A stretch of 38,648 nt of DNA, taken from Dehalococcoidia bacterium. Its GTDB lineage: Bacteria; Chloroflexota; Dehalococcoidia; Lucifugimonadales; UBA2985. Of this stretch, positions 6,514 through 15,416 are shown piece by piece. The notes beneath the pieces were generated by a model, which saw only the letters and a list, made by a program, of their open reading frames with translations, did no database searches and was not told the origin of the DNA. The position numbers and the translations under genes were made by a program. Each line of letters opens with the position of its first letter. Position 1 is the first letter of the stretch. The DNA is taken from the NCBI GenBank assembly GCA_015661155.1, contig JACVQK010000002.1, forward strand, positions 1 through 38,648. Reading direction: 5' to 3'.

Positions 6514-7464
6514 TTACCTCTCCGGCGAGACGGAGGCGGCCAGGCGCATGGGCAGCGGCTTGAGGCCCGCCGTCTCCACAATCTCACCCACCGCCTCTTC
6601 CCACTCCAGGGCCATGATGTGGATTCCTGCAATCCCTTCCATCTCGCGTAGCTCCTGGATGGTCTCCACGCATATCTTGATCCCCTCTTTGCGGGCCTCG
6701 TTTCTCTCCACCCCCGCCATCCGCTGAACGACCTCCTCCGGCACATCCATCCCCGGCACCCGATCTCGCATGAACCGGGCAGCCCCCGCCGACCTGATGG
6801 GACCAACCCCTGCCAGGATGTACACCCGCTCGTGGATGCCCCTGTCCCTGACCTCCTGCATCCACTCTCTGAAGCGCTTGATGTTGAAGATGAGCTGGGT
6901 CTGGATGAAATCGGCTCCGGCGTTCACCTTCTTGGCCAGGCGGACGCTCCGGAACTGAAGGGGATGGCCAAAGGGGTTCTCCACGGCACCGACGAAGAGC
7001 CTCGGTTCAGGGTTGAGCTCCTCACCGTTCTGGAACTGCTTCTCATCCCGCATGTTCCGCACCATCTGCGTCAGCTGGAGGGAGTCCAGGTCGAACACGG
7101 GCTTGCTCTGGGGGTGGTTCCCCAGGCTGGGGTGATCGCCCGTCAGGCACAGCACGTTCTTGATGCCCATGGCTGCCGCTCCCAGCAGGTCGGACTGGAT
7201 GGCCATCCGGTTGCGGTCCCGGCACGTAACCTGGACGATGGGCTCCATCCCCTCTTGCAAGGCCATGAGGCCGCAGGCGATGCTGGCCATGCGGACAACC
7301 CCCGTGGGGTTGTCCGTGATGTTGGCCGCCAAAGCGTGGTCTCTGAGGAGCCTCGCCTTCCTTCGCACCACCTCAGCATCCACCGACTTGGGTGGGCCGA
7401 TCTCACTGGTAACGGCGAATCGCCCCTCCACCAGAGCCTGCTCCAGCTTGCTGCCCGCTTTCAT
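6514..7464 (-). CDS. metF: 5,10-methylenetetrahydrofolate reductase
   Basis: Reduces methylene-THF to methyl-THF, the last methyl-branch step before the corrinoid methyltransferase. About 316 residues in a TIM-barrel FAD family. Visible hallmarks are VTSEIGPPKSVD at the N terminus, the THF/flavin-site segments ANITDNPTGVVRM and CLTGDHPSLGN, FVGAVENPFGHP, and ADFIQTQLIFN. The start is ATG 7464, overlapping the metV stop as ATGA. The reading frame extends far upstream, but that part is a shadow of metV. Adjacency to metV, mvhD and hdrABC matches the reductase complex characterised in Moorella, in which MetF lacks a direct NAD(P)H site of its own; whether that holds here is inference. Confidence 0.96.
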   Translation of the reverse strand: MKAGSKLEQALVEGRFAVTSEIGPPKSVDAEVVRRKARLLRDHALAANITDNPTGVVRMASIACGLMALQEGMEPIVQVTCRDRNRMAIQSDLLGAAAMGIKNVLCLTGDHPSLGNHPQSKPVFDLDSLQLTQMVRNMRDEKQFQNGEELNPEPRLFVGAVENPFGHPLQFRSVRLAKKVNAGADFIQTQLIFNIKRFREWMQEVRDRGIHERVYILAGVGPIRSAGAARFMRDRVPGMDVPEEVVQRMAGVERNEARKEGIKICVETIQELREMEGIAGIHIMALEWEEAVGEIVETAGLKPLPMRLAASVSPER

Positions 7465-8129
7465 ATCTTGAGGTCCTCCCTGACTATGCTGCGGCCACCC
7501 CGGCCCATCCCTGCGCTCCAGTCCTTGGGGGGCACTATCTCCTCCAGGGTATCGAGGAGCCCCAGCACCTCCAGCCTGTCGTAGATCAACTGCCAGCCGC
7601 AGGGGATATCCGGAGAGATCTCGCACACGCCGTCGTGGGAGCCGCCACAAGGGCCGTTGAGGAGGCTCTTGCTGCACCGGACTATGGGACACACACCCGC
7701 GAATCGACCCAGGACGCAGTCGCCACAGGCCGCGCAGCGGGCGCTCCAGACGCCCTGCTCCACGGGCATCCCCAGGAAGGAGGTGTTGAGACCCGGGTAG
7801 ACCCGCACCTTGGGAAAGCGCTCGGCGATGGCCTGCACCCCAATGCCGCAGCCCAGGGACAGCACCGCATCCACCGAGGCTATCTGCTCCGCCACCTGGT
7901 CCAGGAACTCCCACTCGCACTGGCGCTTCACCGTGGCTTCCAGGAACTCCTTCTCCTGCCCGCTGACGGCTCCGGCCATGCGCAGAGTGGAGGCCATGAC
8001 CCCCACCTCCTTCTCGCCACCGGCAAAGCACACGGTGACGCAGGTGCCACAACCCAGAATGAGCACCTTCTTGAAGGGGGATATCTGATCCCTGATCTCG
8101 TCCAGGGGTTTCTGCTCGCCCACAATCAT
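7461..8129 (-). CDS. metV: Methylene-THF reductase zinc/Fe-S partner MetV
   Basis: 222 residues. The N-terminal half carries GCGTCVTVCFAGG (Cys27, Cys30, Cys34), and the C-terminal half a dense cysteine region: CAACGDC, then CPIVRCSKSLLNGPCGG. This pattern belongs to the methylene-tetrahydrofolate reductase C-terminal domain family (MetV), the obligate partner of acetogen-type MetF. It probably bridges electrons from the Hdr/MvhD module to the MetF flavin. ATG 8129 overlaps the mvhD stop, and its own stop overlaps the metF start, so mvhD-metV-metF read as a coupled unit. Confidence 0.93.
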   Translation of the reverse strand: MIVGEQKPLDEIRDQISPFKKVLILGCGTCVTVCFAGGEKEVGVMASTLRMAGAVSGQEKEFLEATVKRQCEWEFLDQVAEQIASVDAVLSLGCGIGVQAIAERFPKVRVYPGLNTSFLGMPVEQGVWSARCAACGDCVLGRFAGVCPIVRCSKSLLNGPCGGSHDGVCEISPDIPCGWQLIYDRLEVLGLLDTLEEIVPPKDWSAGMGRGGRSIVREDLKI

Positions 8130-8563
8130 TTGACCACCTCCTTCTTCTGCCGGGAGACGGGAGAGGGACCCAGATTCCGGATTCGCTCAGTCATCTCGGT
8201 GGCGATCTTGGCGAAACGGGGCCCTTCCGATGAGGAGAGGTTGAACATCTCCAGACGCTCTCCGCCCACCCCGATGGACTCCAGCACCTGCTTGGCGTAT
8301 TGCACCCGGCGCTTCGCCTGTGTGTTCCCACTGATGAAGTGGCAGTTGCCCTCCAGGCAACCCGCCACCATCACGCCATCCACGCCCCCCTCGAAGGCCC
8401 GCAAGATGTGCAGCAGGTCAATGCGGCCGGTGCACATCAGCTTGATGACCAGGATGTTAGGAGGGTAGCGCAGCCTCATGGAGCCCGCCAGGTCCGCCGC
8501 GGCGGAGGCGCAGTAGTGGCAGCAGAAGGCGACTATCTGAGGCTCGAAGCCGTTGGTGCTCAT
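8126..8563 (-). CDS. mvhD: MvhD-type iron-sulfur subunit
   Basis: About 145 residues of the MvhD/hydrogenase delta family, a [2Fe-2S] protein that links an electron donor to HdrA. Conserved cysteines: FCCHYC (Cys14, 15, 18), MCTGR (Cys44), VAGCLEGNC (Cys69, Cys74), then the family segment NCHFISGN. The start is ATG 8563 inside the hdrA stop (ATGA). The frame open to 8782 is a shadow of hdrA. No hydrogenase large or small subunit genes adjoin it, so the donor is something other than an adjacent MvhAG hydrogenase. Confidence 0.94.
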   Translation of the reverse strand: MSTNGFEPQIVAFCCHYCASAAADLAGSMRLRYPPNILVIKLMCTGRIDLLHILRAFEGGVDGVMVAGCLEGNCHFISGNTQAKRRVQYAKQVLESIGVGGERLEMFNLSSSEGPRFAKIATEMTERIRNLGPSPVSRQKKEVVK

Positions 8564-11500
8564 CGCGCCACGCTCCCCGCGGCCATCAGCTCCACCAGCC
8601 CCTCTATCTTGGCCAGCACCTGGTCGTCCCGGTAGTGGAGCAGCTGGATGGCCTTGGCCGGACACTCGCCGACACATATCCCGCACCCCTGGCAGGCGGC
8701 GGCCTCGATGATGGCCACGCCGTCTCTGATGATGGGCACGTTGTAGGGGCAGATACGGACGCAGGTGAGACAGGCGGTGCACTTCTCCTCCTCAACACTT
8801 GCCACCACCCCACCCACCATAAGCTCATCCTGGGAGATGACCCGGCAGGCCCGGGCGGCTGCCGCCTTCCCCTGGATGATGGCCTCCTCCACAGACTTGG
8901 GGTAGTGGGCCACCCCGCAGAGGAAAGCGCCGTCCGAGGCGAAGTCCACCGGGCGCAGCTTGCTGTGAGCCTCCTGGAAGAACCCTTCCCGGCCCAGGGG
9001 CACCTTGAAAACCCTGCTCAGCTCCTCGGCCCCCGCCGAGGGCACCAGGGCGTTGGAGGAGACCAGCAGGTCGGCGGCAAGGGTGAGACGCTCCCCCAGG
9101 CTCGGCTCAGTGAAGGAGACCTCCAGCGCCTCTCCCGCAGCCTGAACCACGGGCTGGTCGTCGTCGGTGTAGCGCACGAAGATGGCCCCCGCTCGCCGGG
9201 CCTCGGTGTACATCTCCTCCCGGGCACCGTAGGTGCGGATGTCCTTGTACAGCACAACCACCTGGCAGGAGGGATTGATCTCCTTGAGCCTGAGGATGTT
9301 CTTCATGGTCACGGTGCAGCAGACCCGGCTACAGTAGAAGGGCTGCTCATCCCAGGGGCCGACGCACTGGATCACCACGATGCGCTTTGCCTGCCTCAGC
9401 CGTGGGTCGTCGCTCTTGAGGGCCTTCTCCAGGTCGCCCATGGTCACCACCCCGGGGTGCTGGCCCAGCAGGTGCTCGTCTCCCCGGTACTCCCTGCCGC
9501 CGGTGGCGATGATGGTGACACCGTGCTCCACGAGACGCTGGGTCGGGTCGCTGCGGCTGGCCACCCTGGTCTTGAAGTTGCCCACAAACCCGATGGAGCT
9601 TACCACCTGGCTATCGGTGAGAACCTCGACGTTCTGGTTGGCCTGCACCCGCTCCACCAGCTGGGACACCTGCTCGCGGCTGTCCCGCCCCGAACTCAGG
9701 GTGTCGTGCTCCAGCAGAAGACCGCCAAGCTGAGACTCCCGCTCCACCAGGACGACGGGGAATCCCTGCTCGGCCAGGGAGAGGGCCGCGGTCATACCTG
9801 CCACGCCACCGCCCACCACCAGGGCCCGGTCGCTCAGCCCCTGGGGCAGCTTGTACAGAGGCTCAAGGTGACAGGAGCGGGCCACCGCCATGGCCACCAG
9901 CTTCCTGGCCTTGTCCGTGGCCTCATCGTGGCGATCGCCGTGCACCCAGCTGCACTGGTCGCGGATGTTGGCCATCTCGTACAGGTACGGGTTCAGCCCC
10001 ACCTCCCGGACGTTCTCCTGGAACAGAGGCTCGTGGGTGCGGGGAGAGCAGCTTGCCATCACCACCCGGTTCAGGCGGTGCTCCACGATGGCCTCGCGCA
10101 TGGCCTTGAGGGAGTCCGTGGAGCAGGCGAACATGACGTGGTCGGTGTAGACCACGCCGGGGAGTTCCCTGGCCCGGCGGGCCACCTCCTCCACGTCAAC
10201 CACCCCCGCGATGTTGGACCCGCAGTGGCACACGAACACGCCCACCCGCGGCTCCTCACCAACCTGGGACATCTCCGCCGGGAACTCCTTGGGACTGACC
10301 AGGGTTCCACGGCCCGAGGCCAGGAGCCTCTGCACCTCGCCGGCGGCACCGCTGGCCTCCGTCACCGAATCGGGGATGTCCTTGGGCCCCCGGAAGGTGC
10401 CACACAGATAGACGCCCGGGCGGGACGTCTCCAGGGGCGTGGAGGGCGAGGAGTCGCCGAACCCGAAGGAGTTCAGGGCCACCCCGGTGGCCGCGGCCAG
10501 CTCAGAGACGCCCTTGGGGGCTGTCATCCCGACGGAGAGGGCCACCATATCGAACTCCTCGGTGAGGAGCTCGCCCCTCTCGTTCTCGTACTGTAGCAGC
10601 AGGCTCTTGCTGCCGGGCACCTCGGTGAGGGCGGAGGCGCGGCATCGGACGTACCGGATGCCCTCCTCCTGGGCCCGCTGGAAGTAGGCGTCAAACCCCT
10701 TGCCGAAGGCCCGCAGGTCCATGAGGAAAATGGTGAACTCCGCGCCGGGGGGCAGGTGCTCCTTGGCCAGCATCGCCTCCTTGGTGGCGTACATGCAGCA
10801 CACCGCCGAGCAGTACGGGTGCTCCTGGTCCCGAGAGCCGACGCACTGGAACCAGGCGATCTTCCGGGGCTCGACGCCATCCGAGGGGCGGAGGATGCTG
10901 CCCTGGGTGGGTCCGGCGGCGCTGAGGAGCCGCTCGAACTGGAGGCTGGTGAGGACGTTGGGATACCGCCCGAAGCCGAACTCCTCCGAGAGCCCGGCGT
11001 CGTAGATATCGCTGCCGGGGGCGAGGATGACGGCCCCCACCTCCAGCTCCATGTACTGATCCTGCTGCCCCAGGTCTATGGCCCCCAGCTCGCAGAACAT
11101 GACGCACGCCTTGCAGGTGCCGCGCTTGAAGTACATGCACAGGTCTGTGTCTATGAAGGGCACATTGGGGACAGCCTGGGCGAAGGGGGTGTAGATGGCC
11201 TTGCGCTTGCTGAGGCCCAGGTTGAACTCGCTGTCCGTCTTCCAGGGGCACTTCGCTATGCAGATGCCGCAGCCGGTGCATTTGGCCTCGTCCACGTAGC
11301 GGGCGCGTTTGCGGATGGTGGCGGTGAAGTCTCCGGCCTCCCCCGTCAGGCTCACCACGTCGGCGTTGGAGATGATCTGGATGTTGTGATGGCGTGAGCA
11401 CTCCACCAGCCGGGGCGACATGATGCACATGGCACAGTCGTTGGTGGGGAAGGTCTTATCCAGCTGGGCCATGCGCCCGCCGATCCAGGGCGACTTCTCC

Positions 11501-11628
11501 AACAGATAGACCTGGATGCCCGACTCGGCCAGGTCCAGGGCGGCCTGCATCCCCGCGATGCCACCCCCCACCACCAGGGCAGCCCCCACTACCCTGGCCC
11601 CCGTGGCCCCGTTTTGCTGCATCCTCAC
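8560..11628 (-). CDS. hdrA: HdrA with two flavin modules (fused or duplicated form)
   Basis: 1022 residues, against about 650 for methanogen HdrA. Module 1 (about 1-450): FAD motif GGGIAGMQAAL at 21-31, Cys65/68/77, a ferredoxin motif at Cys117/120/123/127, and a further cysteine set at 164/172/175/179. Module 2 starts at about 460 with the canonical HdrA N terminus (VFVCHCGSNIAG), then a second FAD motif GGGVAGMTAAL at 606-616. The C terminus has two [4Fe-4S] motifs, Cys950/953/956/960 and 979/982/985/989. HdrA carries the flavin that can bifurcate electrons. Two FAD sites in one chain suggest an internally dimerised form. It is first of the hdrA-mvhD-metV-metF-hdrC-hdrB run. The start is ATG 11628, with GAGG upstream. 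Confidence 0.93.
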   Translation of the reverse strand: MRMQQNGATGARVVGAALVVGGGIAGMQAALDLAESGIQVYLLEKSPWIGGRMAQLDKTFPTNDCAMCIMSPRLVECSRHHNIQIISNADVVSLTGEAGDFTATIRKRARYVDEAKCTGCGICIAKCPWKTDSEFNLGLSKRKAIYTPFAQAVPNVPFIDTDLCMYFKRGTCKACVMFCELGAIDLGQQDQYMELEVGAVILAPGSDIYDAGLSEEFGFGRYPNVLTSLQFERLLSAAGPTQGSILRPSDGVEPRKIAWFQCVGSRDQEHPYCSAVCCMYATKEAMLAKEHLPPGAEFTIFLMDLRAFGKGFDAYFQRAQEEGIRYVRCRASALTEVPGSKSLLLQYENERGELLTEEFDMVALSVGMTAPKGVSELAAATGVALNSFGFGDSSPSTPLETSRPGVYLCGTFRGPKDIPDSVTEASGAAGEVQRLLASGRGTLVSPKEFPAEMSQVGEEPRVGVFVCHCGSNIAGVVDVEEVARRARELPGVVYTDHVMFACSTDSLKAMREAIVEHRLNRVVMASCSPRTHEPLFQENVREVGLNPYLYEMANIRDQCSWVHGDRHDEATDKARKLVAMAVARSCHLEPLYKLPQGLSDRALVVGGGVAGMTAALSLAEQGFPVVLVERESQLGGLLLEHDTLSSGRDSREQVSQLVERVQANQNVEVLTDSQVVSSIGFVGNFKTRVASRSDPTQRLVEHGVTIIATGGREYRGDEHLLGQHPGVVTMGDLEKALKSDDPRLRQAKRIVVIQCVGPWDEQPFYCSRVCCTVTMKNILRLKEINPSCQVVVLYKDIRTYGAREEMYTEARRAGAIFVRYTDDDQPVVQAAGEALEVSFTEPSLGERLTLAADLLVSSNALVPSAGAEELSRVFKVPLGREGFFQEAHSKLRPVDFASDGAFLCGVAHYPKSVEEAIIQGKAAAARACRVISQDELMVGGVVASVEEEKCTACLTCVRICPYNVPIIRDGVAIIEAAACQGCGICVGECPAKAIQLLHYRDDQVLAKIEGLVELMAAGSVAR

Positions 11629-11664
11629 TATCCCCTCTCTCTCATGTCCCGTTACAACGTCCCG

Positions 11665-12585
11665 CTACAGCGACAGATAGGAGTGGGCGTAAATCTGGCG
11701 GTTGTACAGGATATTGATGGTTTTGGCTATGTCCCAGGTCTCCGGGTTCTCCAGCATCGAAGGCTCCACCTGAAACTCCTCGCCGGCGGCCACGGCGTCC
11801 GCCAGGGCCACGTAGAGCCGTCCCCTGGGGGTGGAGGTGTCCCGGCTCTCAACGGTCCTGATCACCCAGATCAGGTCTTTGTCCAGGGCGTTCATGATGC
11901 CCGAGGCGAGGCCCGCCCCCAGCATCATGGCTATGAACACCTGGTTGAGAAGGGGACGGTTCTCCGCGGGAATGCTGTTGGAGACGTTGGATATCCCACA
12001 GGTGGTCTTGGGAGACGGTACAGCCACCTGCTTGAAGTAGTCCACTGCCATAATCGCCTGCACGACCTGGTCCTGCATCCCGTTGACCGTCAGCACCAGG
12101 GGGTCCAGGTACAGGTTCTCCGTGGACAGCCCGTACTGCTCCGCGGCAGGAAGGATGCTGGCCATGACGATCTCCAACCTGGCCTCCGCGGTGTTGGGGA
12201 GGCCCGTGCTTCCCAGGGCCAGGGCAATGAGACTGGCGTTGTACCGGGCCGCCAGGGGCATCATGGTGCTCATGCGGGTCTCGGTGGCATCGGTGCTGTT
12301 GATGATGGGCGGGCGCTTGCACCGCTTGAGGCCGGCCTCCATGGCCGCCGCATTGGTGGTGTCCAGACAGAGGGGTACGTCCACCACATCCTGGATGGCG
12401 TCCACCAGCCAGGGCATGATCTGGTGACCCTCCCGTCTCTGGGGCCCAATGTTCAGGTCCAGAACGTCGGCGCCGTTCTCCACCTGGCTTACCGCCAGGT
12501 TCTGGAGGGTCTTACTGTCTCTTCCCTCCAGCGCAGCCTTGACCCGGGGTGAGATAACGTGGATGGACTCGCCAATCACTATCAT
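11665..12585 (-). CDS. acsE: Methyl-THF:corrinoid/iron-sulfur protein methyltransferase
   Basis: Transfers the methyl group from methyl-THF to cob(I)amide of the corrinoid Fe-S protein AcsCD. 306 residues, a pterin-binding TIM barrel. Visible motifs are VIGESIHVISPRVKAAL at the N terminus, GADVLDLNIGPQRREG, PLCLDTTNAAAMEAGL, INSTDATETRM and KTTCGISNVSNSIP, where the SNVSN element contributes to folate binding in the family. Length is somewhat above the typical 262, with extra C-terminal residues. ATG 12585 is preceded by TAAGGAG. It lies between cooC and hdrA, linking the two branches in gene order as in metabolism. Confidence 0.95.
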   Translation of the reverse strand: MIVIGESIHVISPRVKAALEGRDSKTLQNLAVSQVENGADVLDLNIGPQRREGHQIMPWLVDAIQDVVDVPLCLDTTNAAAMEAGLKRCKRPPIINSTDATETRMSTMMPLAARYNASLIALALGSTGLPNTAEARLEIVMASILPAAEQYGLSTENLYLDPLVLTVNGMQDQVVQAIMAVDYFKQVAVPSPKTTCGISNVSNSIPAENRPLLNQVFIAMMLGAGLASGIMNALDKDLIWVIRTVESRDTSTPRGRLYVALADAVAAGEEFQVEPSMLENPETWDIAKTINILYNRQIYAHSYLSL

Positions 12586-12600
12586 ACGGCTTCTTGCTCC

Positions 12601-13425
12601 TTACGGTTTTTCGGCGCCTTTCCTTAACGAAGCGGAGGGTGACACCGCCTCGATTGGCTCGTCCAGCGTCACCAGCCCCAGCTCATGGGCCAGCTTCCGC
12701 ACCATCCTCTGAACCGGCGAGTCGGGTGGCAGCTCCACCATGGGACGCCCGCGGGAGTCCAGCTCCCTCACCGAGTCATCGGAGGGAATGACGGCCAGGA
12801 GCGAGAGCCCCCGGGCCAGAATCTCCTTCTCAACCGCTGGTGGAATGGCCCCCTGGACCCTGTTAAGCACCAGATATATCTGGCCCACCTGGGTGCGAAT
12901 CTCCCGGAGCAGCTCCTGGGCCCTCCCCGCCGCGGTGACCCCCCGAATGGTAGGATCGGAAACCAGCAGCAGGATATCCACATCCCTGGTGGTCTGGCGG
13001 CTGATGTGCTCCATGCCCGCCTCGTTGTCTATGACCACGTAGTCATAGGAGTCGGCTATGTGGTCGATGGCGACGCGAAGGGCGTGGTTGGCGGCGCAGT
13101 AGCACCCCGGCCCCTCGGGCCTCCCCATGGCCATCAGGTCCAGGCTCGGAGACTCCACCAGGGTCTGACGAACGCTGAAGGATATGTAGTCGTGCAAGCC
13201 CATGCCCGCGGGCCGGGTGCTGGTCTGGGAGGTCGCCGTTAGACTCTCCCGGATGTCGCCTATGGAGTCCGGCATGTCCATGCCCAGGGCCATATACAAG
13301 TTCATGCTGGGGTCGGCATCTATGGCCAGCACCGTACCCTTCCGGGTCAGCAGCTTCGCCAGTACGGCAGAGACGATGGTCTTGCCCGTGCCTCCCTTAC
13401 CAGCCACAGCTATAGTAGTGCTCAT
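12601..13425 (-). CDS. cooC: CooC/AcsF-type ATPase for Ni insertion
   Basis: 274 residues. A deviant Walker A GKGGTGKT at residues 9-16 and IDADPSMNL at about 39-47 mark the MinD/SIMIBI-class CooC family. These ATPases help load nickel into CODH (CooC) or ACS (AcsF). VIDNEAGMEHISRQTTRDVD is the expected Walker B/switch region. A CysAla pair in GPGCYCAANH could be the metal-binding CxC of the dimer. The gene overlaps acsV by ATGA and sits in the middle of the CODH/ACS genes, so the ACS or CODH is the likely client; which one cannot be told from the sequence. Confidence 0.93.
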   Translation of the reverse strand: MSTTIAVAGKGGTGKTIVSAVLAKLLTRKGTVLAIDADPSMNLYMALGMDMPDSIGDIRESLTATSQTSTRPAGMGLHDYISFSVRQTLVESPSLDLMAMGRPEGPGCYCAANHALRVAIDHIADSYDYVVIDNEAGMEHISRQTTRDVDILLLVSDPTIRGVTAAGRAQELLREIRTQVGQIYLVLNRVQGAIPPAVEKEILARGLSLLAVIPSDDSVRELDSRGRPMVELPPDSPVQRMVRKLAHELGLVTLDEPIEAVSPSASLRKGAEKP

Positions 13426-15398
13426 CTTCCTCCTCTTTCTCCTACGGCAACAGCCTGGGTATTGTTGAGCGAAGCCTGGGCCAACACCTCCTTGACCGAA
13501 GGGAACTCATCGATGTCGGTATGGGGCAGGAAAAGGTTGGAGATGAACTCGTTCATGAAGGAGTTATCGGCCACCAGCTCCAGGTACGTCACCCTATGGG
13601 CGATCTCCTCCACCTTCCGACGCATCCGCCGGGAGATCAGGACCTGGTAGGCCCCCAGGGCCGCGGTGTTGCCCAGGAAGTGAAACTTGTCCCACGGCAG
13701 GTCGGGCAGGAGACCAACGATGATGGACTTCTCCACATTCAGATGCTGCCCGAAAGCGCCCCCGATGAGCACCGCGTCGATGTCCCTGGCGTCAATGCCC
13801 AGGCCCCGCAGCATCACCCCCACCCCCGCGTATATGGCACCCTTGGTGCGTATGAGGTTGTTGATATCCACCTCGGTGAGAAGGATGTCTTGGCCCGTGT
13901 CCGACTCCGACGCCCAGGCCAGCACATAGGCGGGGCCGTGGCTCGTGTCCACTATGCGGCGTCTCCCGCTCTCCTGGCCGCGCTGGATGGCCGTATTGAC
14001 CCTCCCCACCTTGTCCACGATGCCGGTGACGAACATCTCCGCCAGAGCCGCGAGCATCCCGGAGCCGCAGATGCCCTGGGGAGCTCCACCCCCGATGACC
14101 CGCACTTTCGGCTCCAGGGTATGGTAGTTGATGGTCACATCTTCGATGGCCCCGTTGGTTGCCCGCATGCCGCACTCCACTCCCGCCCCCTCAAAGGCGG
14201 GCCCGGCGCTACAGGCACAGGCCGCCATCCAGTCGGAGTTGCCCAGGACTATCTCACCGTTGGTGCCCACATCCATGAAGAGGGCCAACCCCTCCCGCTG
14301 GTGAAGCCTTGAGCCCAGAATGCCGGCGGTGATGTCCCCGCCCACGTAGGCTGCCACCGCGGGCACGCAGTAAACCGATGCCCTGGGGTTGACCCTGAGG
14401 CCCACCTCCGGGGCGCTCACCGCGGGAAAGCTGGTGGCCATGGGAGCATATGGCTCCTCCCGAATGGGCCTGGAGTTCATGCTGAGGAACAGGTGAATCA
14501 TGATGGTGTTGCCCGCCACCACCACGTGGTCGATGTGCTCCGGCTCCAGCTCATGCAGAGCGCACACCTCGGCAATCAGGCCGTTGATGGTCTCGCGCAC
14601 CAGCCGCTGGAGGTGCCTCACGCCATCTCCCCGCTGGCTGTACACGATCCGGGAGATCACATCCTCTCCACAGGACATCTGCCGGTTGAAGGCGCTGGCG
14701 GTATCGATGATACGGCCTGACCGAAGGTTCACCAGAACCACCTTCACCGTGGTGGTGCCGATGTCTATGGCAAGGCCCAAACTTGTGCCCACGGCGTCCC
14801 CCGGCCTGAGGGCCACCAGGCGGGAGGAGCCGCCACTGAGAGCGTGCTCTACCACGGCCGTGGCCTTCCAGCTACCCTCCACCAGGGTCTGGTGAATGCC
14901 CCGCGCCACGGAGAGGTCGATTTCCAGATTCTTGACCCCGGAAGCGCTGGCCAGGGCACGCCGCAGCCGTTCCAGGTCGGCCAGGTTGTCCTTGAGGCTG
15001 GGAGGAGGGAGCTCAAGGAGATACTGGGAGATGACGGGGTCCCGGGGAGGACGCACCCTCCGCGGCACCTTGAGGCTTGCCGTCCCGGAGACCACAAACC
15101 GCTCCCTCACCTTTTCCGGGAACAGCAGGGCGGTCACGTCCCCTCGGACCTCGGTCTGGCAAGAGAGGGCCCAGCCCAGGGCGATCTGCTGGCTGGTCAG
15201 GTGGGCGTTGGGTCTCCTCCACACCTGGCCCTTCTCAATCCGTACAAGACACCGCCCACACCTTCCCTGGCCGCCGCAGGGGATATCCGCATCTATACCC
15301 GCCTGGCGGACGGCATCCTGAAGAAGAGTGCCCTCGGGCACCATTCTCTGCCTTTTGTCTGGCAGGAGGGTAACAGTGCAACGGGAGCTGCTATTCAC
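13422..15398 (-). CDS. acsV: Corrinoid protein reductive activator (RACo, AcsV)
   Basis: 658 residues. An N-terminal plant-type [2Fe-2S] ferredoxin domain (Cys41, Cys47, Cys50, Cys80; motif CGGQGRCGRC) is followed by an ASKHA-type ATPase region starting near LGLAIDIGTTTVKVVLV and containing FMDVGTNGEIVLG and GGAFGQHLN. RACo uses ATP to reduce inactive cob(II)amide of AcsCD to the active cob(I) state. Size and order match the family. The start is GTG 15398, 18 bases after the acsC stop; the stop overlaps cooC. Confidence 0.95.
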   Translation of the reverse strand: MNSSSRCTVTLLPDKRQRMVPEGTLLQDAVRQAGIDADIPCGGQGRCGRCLVRIEKGQVWRRPNAHLTSQQIALGWALSCQTEVRGDVTALLFPEKVRERFVVSGTASLKVPRRVRPPRDPVISQYLLELPPPSLKDNLADLERLRRALASASGVKNLEIDLSVARGIHQTLVEGSWKATAVVEHALSGGSSRLVALRPGDAVGTSLGLAIDIGTTTVKVVLVNLRSGRIIDTASAFNRQMSCGEDVISRIVYSQRGDGVRHLQRLVRETINGLIAEVCALHELEPEHIDHVVVAGNTIMIHLFLSMNSRPIREEPYAPMATSFPAVSAPEVGLRVNPRASVYCVPAVAAYVGGDITAGILGSRLHQREGLALFMDVGTNGEIVLGNSDWMAACACSAGPAFEGAGVECGMRATNGAIEDVTINYHTLEPKVRVIGGGAPQGICGSGMLAALAEMFVTGIVDKVGRVNTAIQRGQESGRRRIVDTSHGPAYVLAWASESDTGQDILLTEVDINNLIRTKGAIYAGVGVMLRGLGIDARDIDAVLIGGAFGQHLNVEKSIIVGLLPDLPWDKFHFLGNTAALGAYQVLISRRMRRKVEEIAHRVTYLELVADNSFMNEFISNLFLPHTDIDEFPSVKEVLAQASLNNTQAVAVGERGGR

Positions 15399-15416
15399 GC
15401 ACTCTCCTCCCAGGGG

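Noticed and set aside
8126-8563. Selenocysteine or recoding in mvhD/hdrA
   Set aside because: All cysteine motifs are encoded by ordinary Cys codons and the frames are uninterrupted.
8635-10596. Long plus-strand frame of 653 codons opposite hdrA
   Set aside because: Antisense shadow of a high-GC gene; its translation is Gly/His/Leu/Val-rich with no family likeness, while hdrA on the other strand has all expected motifs.
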